Below, piece after piece: positions 1 to 10,000 of a DNA stretch of 64,000 bases. Every line of letters begins with the position of its first letter. The stretch's first letter is position 1. Below the pieces are notes generated by a model. It was given only the letters and a program-made list of their open reading frames with translations, was not told the DNA's origin and did no database searches. The stretch is from Solitalea canadensis DSM 3403 (GTDB taxonomy: Bacteria > Bacteroidota > Bacteroidia > Sphingobacteriales > Sphingobacteriaceae), in contig NC_017770.1 of the NCBI RefSeq assembly GCF_000242635.2, positions 2,554,669-2,618,668 on the forward strand, written 5' to 3'. A program made the translations under genes and the position numbers.

Positions 1-324
1 TCCAACTTCGAAAAACAATATGAACCTATTGGAATGCCCGCCTTATTGCTATTAATTGTTACAGGAATATGGATGGCCTACGATTTTGGTCTTAAGGTAA
101 ACCATTGGTTTTCCTTTTTAAGCGGAATTGGAATGGTGATTTCGATAAAATTGATTTTACTGCTACTTACCTTTGCATTCGCAATTCATGCCAGATTCTT
201 TGTTATTCCTAAATTAAGCAAGCATAATCTTAAGGAAATGGCCGTTCATATTGTAGCGGTAACAGTTATTGGAGTGGCAATGCTTATTTTAGGATCTACG
301 ATAAGATATGGAGGGATTCATTAA
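1..324 (+). CDS. CopD-like integral membrane protein, C-terminal part
   Basis: The frame is open from the first base of the window, so the N-terminus lies outside; the ATG at 34 is internal (it is preceded in frame by residues SNFEKQYEPIG). The visible 107 residues contain three hydrophobic stretches: ALLLLIVTGIWMAY, a long segment around IGMVISIKLILLLLTFAF, and VAVTVIGVAMLILG. They are separated by a short basic loop (KLSKHNLKE). Hydrophobic pattern and length resemble the C-terminal half of the CopD/YozB-type small membrane proteins linked to copper handling, but no metal ligand can be assigned here. Substrate and role are inferred from general resemblance only. A strong hairpin terminator follows the stop codon. 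Confidence 0.5.
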   Translation, partial: SNFEKQYEPIGMPALLLLIVTGIWMAYDFGLKVNHWFSFLSGIGMVISIKLILLLLTFAFAIHARFFVIPKLSKHNLKEMAVHIVAVTVIGVAMLILGSTIRYGGIH

Positions 325-363
325 CATTATGGCATTCTCAGCATCCAAATAAAGCTTAACAAT

Positions 364-413
364 AAAAGAGGAAGCAAAGACCAACATCACCAGAGGCCTT
401 TGCTTCCTCTTTT
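364..413. terminator. Bidirectional hairpin terminator
   Basis: A perfect 16-bp inverted repeat (AAAAGAGGAAGCAAAG at 364-379 against its complement at 398-413) with an 18-nt loop. A-rich and T-rich ends lie on both sides, so it can end transcription from the CopD-like gene on the plus strand and from the GH2 gene on the minus strand; the two are convergent. Confidence 0.85.
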
Positions 414-427
414 GTCATCATCAAATT

Positions 428-2452
428 TTAATAAAAGGATTTCTGTGTAGCAACAAAGCCTGTCGGCCTGATGACAGTTACAATACCTTTTCCGTCAAAC
501 GAATCATCCACCTCCAAATAGATTTGCTGGCCGGGTTTTATTTCAGGAATTTCGTAAGATTTGGCTGATTGGTAATTATCAGTTTTATCGCTTAAGTACA
601 ATTTATATCCTTTCACTGTGTGCTGTGGTAAACCAACACTACCGATAATCAAAATTGACAACTTACCTTTTTCCCATTGATAAACTTGTTGCACTTCAAC
701 CGGAGAAGAAAGTTCTCTCAACGTTTTCATTGAAGGTTTAGGTTTACCGTACATGTCGTAAATGCCGTGAACACGTCTCCTGAATTTGTTATTTTCAGTC
801 GTACCAGGATAATGGGTACGGTAATCAGTCAGGTCGAAATAGATGGCTCCTTCTACATATGGTTTGCTTTCGTAAACTGCCATATGATACACTAAGTCTT
901 CTAATCTACGTTCGTCATCACCTTTAAAATTAGGACCACATAAGCCAAACTCTGAAATAAAGAATGGTTTATCAGGATATGACATATGAACGCTGTCGAG
1001 ATAGTTATGAACCTTACCAGTCGGAATATTCCACCAGCTTCCTCCGTATTCGTTCATCATCACATAATCGCCTAAACTACCGGCGTCTGGAGTAAACTTG
1101 GGATCATTGATAAACCCTTGCGTTAAGGTATTACTAACATAACTTACTTTACGTGAAGGATCTAATGATCGTGCTTTAGCCACTAATCCTTCAATCATGG
1201 CTTTCATTTGTGAATTTCTGCCGTTCAACTCATTTCCAACTCCCCAAGCGAAAATGGAAGGATGGTTAAAGTGATTACTGATCATTTGCTCCAATTGCTG
1301 ATGTGCAATGGTTTTAATCGTATCATTTGATGGTGTTTCAGCTCCCCATAAAGGTACTTCTTCCTGTAAAATAATCCCGTTACGATCACAGAAGTCATAA
1401 AAGGCATCGTCTTGTTGAAAATGGACACGGCTAAAAATGCAGTTTACCTCTTTCATCAACTTGCCATGCCTTATGATTTCTTCTTTGGTTTCTGCAAAAC
1501 CAAAATCAGGATTTGAACCGGCTGTCCACTCCACCCCCATCAACTTGATCCGCTCGCCATTCAGAAACGTTTGTCCACTTACAAACTTTATTTCCCTAAA
1601 ACCCACATTCGTACTGATATGATCTACTACCTTACTACCATTTAGTACACGAACATCAATGCGGTATAAGTTCGGAAAATCAAAATGCCAGGGATTTACT
1701 TTTGGTAATTCATATTCAAGTAAGGCTTCTGAGTTTTGCCAGGCAGGTTTAGTAACTGTTTTCAAGACCACCTGCTTTGTTGGTTGATTTTCTTCGGTAA
1801 CGGTAACCGACAGTTTAATATTTTTATTCGTATTTGCACCAAAACCAAGTTTCAGGCTCAGTTTTCCGGTATTATTTGATGTGTTTAAAACAGGTACAGC
1901 GTGAATGTAATTAACAGATGGTTGATCGCTCACAATAAAGGCCACAGTACGAATTAAACCGCCATCATTGGGCCAGTCGAAAGAATTGGCATAAGGCACT
2001 CTATTCTTACCGTAATCATTATTGCAGGCAACAGTAATAACGTTTTCCTTCCCGTAGGTTAGCTTATTAGTTAAGTTAACCCCAAACTTATTGAAGCCAT
2101 CACCAATATGTTCAGCCACTTTCTGACCATTAACATAGATGTAAGCGGTGTGATTGATCGCCCCAAACTCCAACACAACATTTTTGGTTTTCCAGTTTGC
2201 CGGAATGCTTACACTTTTCCGATACCATCCCCAACCATAATGATTCTGATTCTCCTCCTCTATATTCCAGGTGTGTGGAAGCTTAACGATCCGAGCAACA
2301 GGTAAGCTGTTTTGATACCAATTGGCTGCCAGTCCCACGTTCTGTTTATCGACCGTAAATTGCCAATCGGTGTTTAATGCAATGGTGTCTCGCTGGGCAA
2401 ATGCCGGAATACTGAACAGTAAAGCAAGTGCAGCAATGTAGAATTTTGTCAT
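428..2452 (-). CDS. Secreted glycoside hydrolase family 2 (beta-galactosidase/glucuronidase-like)
   Basis: A 674-aa protein with a signal peptide (KFYIAALALLFSIPAFAQ). Domain order is that of GH2: an N-terminal jelly-roll sugar-binding domain (about 25-180, with PHTWNIEE and YVNGQKV-type motifs), an immunoglobulin-like domain (about 190-290), then a TIM barrel. The barrel shows the general acid/base in GVGNELNGRN near residue 406 and the nucleophile in ISEFG near residue 500. It is shorter than LacZ (over 1000 aa) and resembles the compact beta-galactosidases and beta-glucuronidases that Bacteroidota send to the periplasm. The exact sugar cannot be read from the sequence. The start is supported by the signal peptide. 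It may be co-transcribed with the EamA gene upstream (49-bp gap). Confidence 0.88.
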   Translation of the reverse strand: MTKFYIAALALLFSIPAFAQRDTIALNTDWQFTVDKQNVGLAANWYQNSLPVARIVKLPHTWNIEEENQNHYGWGWYRKSVSIPANWKTKNVVLEFGAINHTAYIYVNGQKVAEHIGDGFNKFGVNLTNKLTYGKENVITVACNNDYGKNRVPYANSFDWPNDGGLIRTVAFIVSDQPSVNYIHAVPVLNTSNNTGKLSLKLGFGANTNKNIKLSVTVTEENQPTKQVVLKTVTKPAWQNSEALLEYELPKVNPWHFDFPNLYRIDVRVLNGSKVVDHISTNVGFREIKFVSGQTFLNGERIKLMGVEWTAGSNPDFGFAETKEEIIRHGKLMKEVNCIFSRVHFQQDDAFYDFCDRNGIILQEEVPLWGAETPSNDTIKTIAHQQLEQMISNHFNHPSIFAWGVGNELNGRNSQMKAMIEGLVAKARSLDPSRKVSYVSNTLTQGFINDPKFTPDAGSLGDYVMMNEYGGSWWNIPTGKVHNYLDSVHMSYPDKPFFISEFGLCGPNFKGDDERRLEDLVYHMAVYESKPYVEGAIYFDLTDYRTHYPGTTENNKFRRRVHGIYDMYGKPKPSMKTLRELSSPVEVQQVYQWEKGKLSILIIGSVGLPQHTVKGYKLYLSDKTDNYQSAKSYEIPEIKPGQQIYLEVDDSFDGKGIVTVIRPTGFVATQKSFY

Positions 2453-2501
2453 ACGTTTTATTGATGAATTATAGATTAGTATTTAATGAGGCAGTATTTT
2501 T

Positions 2502-3413
2502 TCATGCTTTGTTCTTTTTTTGAGATACCATCAGACCTGCTAAAACCAGCAAAATACCAACGATTGTATAAGTGGTAATGCTATCATGCATAATGATGGT
2601 AGCAATAGCAAAACCAAACACAGGGCATAAAAAGAGCCAAAAACCGGCTTTAACCGCATTTTTCTTCAATAACCACAGCCATAACTGCACAGCGGCTACA
2701 GAAACAGGAACCGCCAGCCAAATTATCGCTCCCCAAAATCGAATATCAGAGTGATTCATGCTGCTGTTGTATTGATATAGGGCCATTGGAAGTAATAATG
2801 CTCCTCCGATAAGCGTCTGCCAACCATTAATTGTAAACAGGTGTAGCCCATTCCAATCTCTTGAGGAGAAATAAATTGCACCCACCGAATAAGAGACCAT
2901 ACTAAACAATAGCAATAAAAGTCCATCAATACTCACTTTTGCCGAATTAAACATTGGCCATGCTGCACAAATAACACCAGCCGAACAGATTAATATGGAA
3001 AGAATAATATTGATCGTAAGTTTCTTTTTCAAAAAAAAGATGGATAGAAAGCTGATAAAAACAGGATTGGTGGCTACTGCTAAGGCTCCGATTCCGGCTG
3101 TTACCCGTTGCATGGCAATTACATAACAGCCTAGATACACTGTAATGTTAAGACTACCATATACTAATAAGTACCGCCATTCTCTCCCTTCGGGCAATCT
3201 GTTTCCCTGAAACAAGTGTGTTAGCAACAGCATAATCAACGCTGCTACCCCAAAACGCACCACCGCAATCGTGAGCGGCTGAGCTGATTCAAGTCCAATT
3301 TTTGTTGCGGTAGAGGCTGAAGCCCATAAAAATGCAAAACCCAAACCAGCAGCTATCCAACCAAATTTATTCTGAGACTGTTCCAAATTGTTGTTTCGTT
3401 TTATGAGCTGCAA
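2502..3413 (-). CDS. EamA/DMT family transporter
   Basis: A 303-aa protein with about ten hydrophobic helices arranged as two EamA repeats (about 15-150 and 165-300). Motifs typical of the drug/metabolite transporter superfamily are visible, such as FLWASASTATKIGLE in helix 1 and the conserved hydrophobic end of repeat 2 (IVGILLVLAGLMVS). The family exports or imports small metabolites across the inner membrane; the substrate is unknown. It lies directly upstream of the GH2 gene in the same direction, which may mean joint transcription rather than related function. Confidence 0.85.
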   Translation of the reverse strand: MQLIKRNNNLEQSQNKFGWIAAGLGFAFLWASASTATKIGLESAQPLTIAVVRFGVAALIMLLLTHLFQGNRLPEGREWRYLLVYGSLNITVYLGCYVIAMQRVTAGIGALAVATNPVFISFLSIFFLKKKLTINIILSILICSAGVICAAWPMFNSAKVSIDGLLLLLFSMVSYSVGAIYFSSRDWNGLHLFTINGWQTLIGGALLLPMALYQYNSSMNHSDIRFWGAIIWLAVPVSVAAVQLWLWLLKKNAVKAGFWLFLCPVFGFAIATIIMHDSITTYTIVGILLVLAGLMVSQKKNKA

Positions 3414-3490
3414 TTTTACTAATTGCTAAGCCTATTTTAAAATGACAGGAGAAAAAATATTCTTCGGTAAACACGAAAAAATTCGTTTCG

Positions 3491-3592
3491 TACAAAGGTT
3501 TGGTGGATATACTTGAGAATGGATCACCTGAATTACTCAGAAATGCAATGAGGAATCACCTCGAAAATCACTTTGACCGACTCATTGATTAA
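3491..3592 (+). pseudogene. C-terminal scrap of a GntR/FadR-family regulator
   Basis: An open stretch of 33 codons ending in TAA at 3590 reads GLVDILENGSPELLRNAMRNHL and then ENHFDRLID. This is the characteristic last helix pair of FCD/FadR effector domains (consensus like I..AL..GD...A...M..HL). No start codon, winged helix or remaining effector domain is present upstream; the adjacent DNA is the EamA promoter side. It is therefore a truncated remnant and marks an old recombination junction at the edge of the accessory region. Confidence 0.55.
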
Positions 3593-4080
3593 AGTTTTAT
3601 AAGATAGCTAGTTATAATTTAAAGCTTTTGGACCCACCGAAAAAGTTGGTGGGACAAAAAGAGAAAACTTCGGAGAAGTCTAATCTTAATAGAAATAAAC
3701 AGATTTGAAAAGTTAGCTCCGGATGGGGTGAAACTAAAGAGAATTAGTTTCGCGGGCTTATGTATTAAGCTGATGTACCTATATGGTTATTCTCCTCTGG
3801 AGATTTAAATAATTTAAGAGTTAAATTTTGAGAATATAACTCAATCCCCCAACTTTTCCGGTTGATCCTGATGTGTCCCTTTAACGAAAAAAAGCAGCCT
3901 TTTGGGCTGCTTTCGTACTTTAGGGTGGAATATGGTACATATTTCGAACCGCTTTATCCAAGATTTGAAGGGTTTGGCTGATTTATCAAAAAAATTAGAG
4001 GACGCAAACTATGCGATTATGTAAGCTTCCCTGAACTTAGGCCAATTTAAAAGTAGAATTCTCTCCGCAGCGCAGCGAGG
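3593..4080. other. Gene-free junction region
   Basis: No convincing coding frame. It holds a small hairpin (CCCACC at 3633 / GGTGGG at 3648), a terminator hairpin (3891-3913, listed separately) and the 14-bp sequence AGGGTGGAATATGG (3922-3935). That 14-mer recurs at the 3' end of tRNA-His (57871-57884). The stretch looks like accumulated insertion scars. Confidence 0.5.
3891..3913 (+). terminator. Rho-independent terminator-like hairpin
   Basis: A 9-bp stem, AAAGCAGCC against GGCTGCTTT with a 5-nt loop, preceded by an A-run (3887-3893). A-run on one side and TTT on the other mean it could act in both directions. No intact gene ends at it, so it may belong to a lost gene. Confidence 0.55.
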
Positions 4081-4108
4081 GGTTATCCGAAAAGGAATTA
4101 ACTTTGAA

Positions 4109-4384
4109 TTGGCAAATATGAAAAAGAGCAAATTTACAGAAACCCAGATTGTAAAAGCAATCAAAGAACATGAGAATGGACGAAGTGCACTTGAGATCTG
4201 TCGAGAACTCGGCATTAGTAATCCAACCTTTTACCAGTGGAAGCAACGTTACGGCGGGCTTGAAGTTCGCGAATTAAGCAAGCTGAAAGAACTGGAAGAC
4301 GAGAACAGCCGTCTCAAACGCATGTTTGCAGAACTAAGTCTGACCCATGAAGCATTGAAAGACGCCATTGCAAAAAAGCTTTAA
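4109..4384 (+). CDS. IS3-family transposase OrfA
   Basis: A 91-aa protein with an HTH_Tnp_1 domain (FTETQIVKAIKEHENG, then LEICRELGISNPTFYQW) followed by a leucine-zipper-like helix (LKELEDENSRLKRMFAELSL), the usual OrfA layout of IS3-family elements (IS51/IS407-like subgroup). It binds the terminal repeats. Its last codons contain the slippery heptamer AAAAAAG (4372-4378, read A-AAA-AAG), the classic site for programmed -1 frameshifting that makes the OrfAB fusion transposase. A partner OrfB follows but is broken, so this copy is unlikely to move by itself. Confidence 0.85.
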   Translation: MANMKKSKFTETQIVKAIKEHENGRSALEICRELGISNPTFYQWKQRYGGLEVRELSKLKELEDENSRLKRMFAELSLTHEALKDAIAKKL

Positions 4385-5018
4385 CGCCTGATCAAAAGAA
4401 AATAGTAATCGAACACATGATTGCTGCGCATGGCATCAGTGGGCGTCAGGCGTGTAAAACCATGCGTTTCCCCCGTACAACGTTTCAGTACAAACCCAAA
4501 CCCAAGGACGATGAGGAAGTGATAAATCAATTAGAACAACTGGTGGAAAAACATGCCGCTATTGGTTTTTGGCAGAGCTATAAACGCATCAGACGCAAAG
4601 GGTTCAAGTGGAATCATAAACGAGTGTACAGGGTTTACACCCAATTGAGATTAAATATTCGCAGACGGGCAAAGAAACGATTGCCTGCAAGAGCAAAGCA
4701 GACCTTGTTTCAGCCTGAGACAATCAATCAGGTATGGTCGGTGGACTTTATGAGCGACAGTTTGTGGGATGTCGCAAGTTCCGATTGCTAAACATCATTG
4801 ATGATTACAATCGGCAGGTATTGGCCATTGAAACCGATACTTCGCTTCCTTCCGCCAGATTAATCAGGGTATTGGATCAATTAAAGGAAACCCGGGGACT
4901 GCCGCAGATGATTCGTATGGACAATGGCCCTGAGTTCATCTCTCAGAAACTGGATGATTGGAGTAAAGAGCATAAAGTGACCTTGGTATTCATTCAACTA
5001 GGAAAACCTACGCAATGA
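4384..5018 (+). pseudogene. IS3-family transposase OrfB, frameshifted and 3'-truncated
   Basis: The reading starts by -1 frameshift from OrfA (TPDQKKIVIEHMIAAHG). It runs through the HTH_21 domain into the DDE core (WSVDFMSD, first catalytic Asp, near 4735-4755). Around 4768 a base appears to be missing: TGGGATGTCGCAAG stands where TGG-GAT-GGT-CGC-AAG is expected, so the continuation (FRLLNIIDDYNRQVLAIETD) lies in another frame. The second Asp is in RMDNGPEF. The frame ends near 5018 before the conserved final Glu region (the RCNGSIRRELL-type segment), because the DNA switches to an imuA fragment. Both defects make it inactive. Confidence 0.85.
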
Positions 5019-5308
5019 TTCGCTCAGTCTGAACATTGAATGCGCTTAGTGAGGTCGGAAACAGTTTTCGCGAAGTACTGAACCATATACAGGCCCCACC
5101 GTTTTCCATTAATGCGGACAGCAGTCCCCCGATAAAGCCATTACTTGTCGCTGAATGCTCAGGAAACTCAGCTATAAACTCATGGATGGCCTTTCTGGGA
5201 AACACTCCGTTCGGGAATGCAGATTCGATCCGACCCAGCCCAATCGCATTAGTCATACCGGCCTGCGGTGGCTTAAACCCCTTGTCAAAAACCCATCCTG
5301 CGGCCAGG
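5008..5308 (-). pseudogene. imuA: Fragment of imuA (SOS mutagenesis, RecA-like)
   Basis: The minus strand reads GFKPPQAG, then GLGRIESAFPNGVFPRKAIH and EFIAEFPEHSATSNGFIGGL, then SALMENGGACIWFSTSRKLF and FNVQTERIIA. This matches the N-terminal third of Bacteroidota ImuA proteins, the RecA/SulA-like partner of ImuB and DnaE2 in damage-induced mutagenesis. The upstream side has an in-frame stop near 5309 and the downstream side ends at the IS3 junction near 5010, so only about 95 residues remain. No imuB or dnaE2 is in the window. Identification rests on my recognition of the family pattern, not on a search. Confidence 0.6.
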
Positions 5309-5364
5309 TATTATCAAATCTTTCGGCAAGAAAAAGAAAATCAAACAAAATGAAGTGAACAGAA

Positions 5365-5407
5365 AAGCGGGATCAATTTATTTTAGAAATAAAAATTGAT
5401 CCCGCTT
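5365..5407 (-). terminator. Terminator of the TonB/lipoprotein operon
   Basis: A perfect 15-bp inverted repeat (AAGCGGGATCAATTT and complement) with a 13-nt loop, followed on the minus strand by TTTT. It sits 55 bp past the stop of the last lipoprotein gene and is in the right orientation to end that operon. Confidence 0.75.
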
Positions 5408-5462
5408 GAAAACATTATATTATATAAATATGAGTCAAGTAAACGTTAACTCAAAAAGACCA

Positions 5463-6221
5463 TTACTTCGGTCTTTTAAACAGACGCATAGCTTCAAGCT
5501 GGTTAGAACCTGGTGTAACAAAGTAGGTCCGTACCAGTCCCTTTTGGTCACCTTTTGGAAAATATAGACTGTTTTCGTAAACCTGACTCATCCATTCATT
5601 GTCTTGAAATGCCCAACTATCGGTTGTACCTGTTTTGGTAAAATGAAGGGTGTAGTTTTTCCCAGCCTCTTTAAATCCATTTTCGAGAATATAATCCACG
5701 TAAGTCCAAGTAGAAGGCTTTACGCTTTTAGCTATATACACCATCTGGCCTGATTCGTTTTTCAGGTATATGTCCAATGCATCACTGCTTTGCGGATAGT
5801 GTATATAGAAGCCCAGCTTGTTTGTTGAAGGATCTGCAACAGGCGAGTTTATTGTTAACGGTTGCTGGTTGATCAATACTAGCGGAAAAAACAATTCCAA
5901 ATCTTCACCTCCCAGGCTAAGATGTTGCTGAAAAACTGCCTTCCCTGAGGTTATGTCCTTAATTTTTAACAAAGCCTGCAAACTGTTGGAAGGATACTTA
6001 TATACTTTACCAAAACTCACAGGCTTGTTAGGTTGGATTCTGAAATTACGATAAACTACCGTATCCACCGAAACCTCCAGTTCAGTATCACCCACATTAT
6101 AACCCCAAACTTCTATGCTTACAGCCTTTATGAGCTCCTCTTCTTTATTGCAGGCCATAAACATGGAAGAGGAAAGGACCATCACTACCAGTAATCTTAT
6201 AGTTGATATTATCTGTTTCAT
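5463..6221 (-). CDS. Lipoprotein accompanying TonB receptor (second of two paralogs)
   Basis: A 252-aa protein with a lipoprotein signal (VVMVLSSSMFMACNKEEE; lipobox Cys about residue 24). The mature part is beta-rich with no family I can name firmly. Its opening (SIEVWGYNVGDTELEVSVDT) matches in layout the neighbour at 6226-7017 (IIIKGYNATNEELKVQLDTF), so the two are paralogs. The 4-bp gap to that neighbour and the position downstream of the TonB receptor suggest surface or periplasmic lipoproteins working with the receptor, perhaps in ligand capture; this is inference. A terminator hairpin follows. Confidence 0.75.
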   Translation of the reverse strand: MKQIISTIRLLVVMVLSSSMFMACNKEEELIKAVSIEVWGYNVGDTELEVSVDTVVYRNFRIQPNKPVSFGKVYKYPSNSLQALLKIKDITSGKAVFQQHLSLGGEDLELFFPLVLINQQPLTINSPVADPSTNKLGFYIHYPQSSDALDIYLKNESGQMVYIAKSVKPSTWTYVDYILENGFKEAGKNYTLHFTKTGTTDSWAFQDNEWMSQVYENSLYFPKGDQKGLVRTYFVTPGSNQLEAMRLFKRPK

Positions 6222-6225
6222 TTTT

Positions 6226-7017
6226 TTATAGTTCTAATCGGGTAAAAAATCTCATGATATTTCCGTTAGGATACTCCGAGATTATATAAAGTTTGGAAGA
6301 TGCTGTAGATGCCGCAGGTTTTGGTGCGGTAGATGAAAGTTCATTCCAGGTATAGGCGGTTCCATCCACATAAGGAATATTGGTACCAGCCTTGTATATC
6401 CTTACCTGGAATGAGACCGAGGTCATTACTCCGTTGTACTCCTGTCGGGCCGTAGAAAACGTAGAAATTCTTGCAGATTCGCTGAACTCATAAGGCTTCA
6501 CGTTCTTTAACCGGGTGATCTCTTCAAATACCTTGGGTGTCGAAAAATATTTACCGATCACAAAATCTACCGGCTGGCTATAACCTGTAATATCGGGCAC
6601 GAACATATAGGTCAGGCTGATTTTTTCATCTTGCACAGCAGGCTTCTCCGGCATATCGCTTATCCTGCCATCCATGTACAGGAAATTTAAAGTCACAGGT
6701 CCGTCTTCTTTCTTCAATTCCTTTTCAAAAACTAATTTTCCGGTACTTTTTTCACTGATATTCAGTTTCACCGCCTTATGATCGCTCCGTAAGGTATACG
6801 ATTCGCTTTGTTCAAATGATGCATGGCTACTGATCATCCGAGGTGAGCTAAAGGTATCCAGCTGCACCTTAAGCTCTTCATTAGTTGCATTATATCCTTT
6901 GATGATAATTGGCAATATCTGATCTTTGTAGAGGAAATTATCCTTGTCTTTATTGCAGGCTGCCAGTAAAAATGCCATTATGCTCAGCAAAAACAAGCTT
7001 ATTTTAGTTGCTTTCAT
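6226..7017 (-). CDS. Lipoprotein accompanying TonB receptor (first of two paralogs)
   Basis: A 263-aa protein with a lipoprotein signal (LFLLSIMAFLLAACNKDKD). It is beta-rich, and the N-terminal domain (about 30-110) resembles that of the next gene, 5463-6221. The C-terminal part carries a GTAYTWNELSST segment and ends in YPNGNIMRFFTRLEL, again similar to the end of its paralog. It lies 20 bp after the TonB receptor, a position usually held by outer-membrane lipoproteins that assist import. No SusD-type TPR pattern is visible, so it should not be called SusD. Confidence 0.75.
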   Translation of the reverse strand: MKATKISLFLLSIMAFLLAACNKDKDNFLYKDQILPIIIKGYNATNEELKVQLDTFSSPRMISSHASFEQSESYTLRSDHKAVKLNISEKSTGKLVFEKELKKEDGPVTLNFLYMDGRISDMPEKPAVQDEKISLTYMFVPDITGYSQPVDFVIGKYFSTPKVFEEITRLKNVKPYEFSESARISTFSTARQEYNGVMTSVSFQVRIYKAGTNIPYVDGTAYTWNELSSTAPKPAASTASSKLYIISEYPNGNIMRFFTRLEL

Positions 7018-7037
7018 TTCGTCGAAGTTATTTTTTG

Positions 7038-10000
7038 TTAAAAGCTATATGATAGTGCAAGACTAAACGAAGTTCCAGCCTTACGGATAAAGGTATCCGT
7101 ATCACCTATTCGTCTATTAAGATTTCCCGTCATAGGTTCATAGTAACCTTCCTCATATTTATCAGAAAAACCATATTTCCATTCATATACATCCGACCAT
7201 TCGTTCATATTCATAATATCTGCACCCGGTTTTGTTTTATAGGTATTCTGTCCATTGATAAAAAAGCGGTATGGACTGTTGAGCAGGTTACTTATATTCA
7301 ATTTCACCTGCAATTTTTTATCTTTCAGGAACTTGTAGCTTAATTGGGCATCTAATTGATCGCGAGGGCGTTCAATCTCTGAATACTGGGGCTGCATAGC
7401 CACCGTAAAGGTTTTGTATCCGGAGTGGTTGTAGGCAATATTGGCTCCCAACCGATCTCCATCATACTGGAGACCGACATTGTACAGCACTGGTACCTGT
7501 CCATATAAGGGGCGTTTTTCTTTCAGGTAGGTTTTCTTACGATAAGCATAAGATACTCCGTCATTGTCCTCCCCTGCTCCCATCGTTTCGTAGCGAAATG
7601 CGCTGGCCTGCACTTCGGAGTGCTGCAAGGTAAGGTTACTACTCAGGTAAAGATTTTTCAGGGGTTTCCACCCCGGGTAGATAAAGTCCAGTTTTTTGCG
7701 AATATCCAGCTCCCAGCCCTTCACATCGGCATAGTCAGAGTTGGCCGTAAGCAGATCAACTGCTCCACTGGTATTGGTCACATCCAGGTACATTTCTACC
7801 GGGTTCCTGAAGTGCTTCTTAAAATACCCTGCTGAGATTACTTCTCCTGGTGAAGGATACCATTCCATCCGCAAATCGTAATGGGTGATCAATGTAGAAA
7901 CTACACCGGTATTGCGCTGTATACGGCCGTACAGGTAGTTGAAGCGGGCAAAACTGGAATTTTCTATCAACGCGGGACGGATAGCCGATTTGGCGTAGGA
8001 AGCCCTGATATTGAAGTTTTCCAGCGGTGTGATGGTCAGGTTGGCAGAAGGCAGGTATTGCCACTGCTTATCTTCAGCGCCTGCATCGAGGCTTTGGTGC
8101 ACCAGGTTACCGGTTTCAGGATCAACATAGCGCTTCTTATCCAGGTTGTTCATATCTGTCAATGCAGCCAGATCTGCCGCTGCATCTTTTATTTTCTCAT
8201 ATTTATAATATTCACCTCTGATGCCCCACACCAAACGAAGCCAGTGGGTAAAACGGTTATCCATCATTATATACCAGGCTTGGTTATTGTTCCTTCCCGT
8301 GTAGTTGTTACTATTAACCGCTGCCGGGAAGTAATAGACATCATGCAATGGATCAGCAAAGTCAAGATTCCAGTTCTGTATGGGCACATATTTGACATTA
8401 TAGTTAGCCAGATTTGCTACTCCGATGGGAAGTACATTCCAGGAGTAATCTCCCTTTTTCGCCATGTACTGATAACCTGCCTTCACTACCTGGTTCATTT
8501 TCCGGATATTGAATTTGTAACTCAGGGCAGCATCGCCTATCCAATTGATTTCCTGGTATTCATATTTGGAACGGTTTACCGTACCTACACCCGGATTGGT
8601 GGTACCTCCAGGCACATAGTTGTATACGGTCCCATTAATGGTTTCGATCGGATCCATCTCGGCATCCACGGCATCCAGCTCCTGATTGGTCACCTTATTA
8701 CGGGCTACGCTCCAGTCAAACTTAAAATAGCCAAAGTTATGCTCACCATTTATCCTGTTCTGCAACAGGTCTATATACTTGGGCCTGTCATACTCCTTTA
8801 TGACAGGATTTTCCTCAAAACCCTCATCTTCACCCCAGCCGGAAATACGGAAAAACTGGTTCGCAAATACCCTGGAATAAAAATTACGGAAGGTGATATG
8901 ATGGTTCTTGCTATTCCAGCCTGCATTCAACAATGCACCCCAGCTGGTGGTGAAGTTGTATTGACTGGCCTTGGATTCATTGATTTCTTCACCCGTTTCC
9001 GGGCTATACAAATTACTGCCAATCATATTGAAGGAACCGCGCTCAAAATGAAGAATATCGTCTATGGCCTGCTCGTTGCGATAACTTAACGAACCCACAA
9101 ATCCGAAGCGGCTGGTTTTTAAGTTATAGTTACGTCCAAGGCTGAACTGGTAGTTTTGTCCGGGAGCAGTTGTATACATACGACTTCCCAATCTTTCCAG
9201 GCCGCCTATTCTTTTGTTCTGCGCGGAGATCATCTCTGGTGTAATTTTTTCAACACCCTCAGGTGGGCTGGTATTGTATGGATCGGTAGGTCTATAGTTC
9301 TGATTCGTAAATGAAAACAGATCTTTGGGAAAATGGGCTCTATTGCCATCATCAAACCCCAGGTAATCATTACTTCCACGAGCATAGCCCAGAAAATCTT
9401 TTCCGGTACTACCGTTGATGTACTTGCTACCCAAACTGAAGGTGGTAAAGTTGTTGTCAGGAATGGCCATCGTATTGATCTGCACCATTCCTCCACCAAA
9501 GCCAAAACCCATATCCGGAGTTGCAGTTTTGGACACCACTACATTATCTACCAGATTGCTGGGAATAATATCAAATTCAAAGTCACGTACTTGTACGTCG
9601 GTACTGGGAAGAGCGGCGCCATCCATCATGGCCATGTTGTAACGTTCTGCAATACCCCTTACCACTACACGTCGGTTATCAGTGGTGCTTACACCCGAAA
9701 TACGTTTCAATGTTTCTCCAATATTTTTATCAGGCAATGCGGCAATCTGCTCACTGCTGATGCCATTAGAAATACCTGCTTTATTTTTCTGACGGGTATA
9801 CAAGGCATTAGTACTTTCAGTCTTATAGCTGGCAGTTACCACTACCTGGTCCAATTGACTGACGACAGCATTCAGCACGACATTGAGTGTTGTCAATGCA
9901 CCAGCTTTGACAACTACATCAGTTATACGCTTGCTCTTAAACGAGACATAACTAACCTCGATGGTATAGGTTCCCGGTAGAACATTGAAACTGTAACTTC

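Noticed and set aside
5036-5353. 105-codon plus-strand frame
   Set aside because: The minus strand of the same DNA reads as a recognisable ImuA segment, so the plus-strand frame is a shadow.
7881-9089. A 402-codon open frame on the plus strand inside the TonB receptor gene
   Set aside because: It is antisense to a well-supported receptor and its translation has no protein-like composition or motif; long antisense frames are common opposite such genes.
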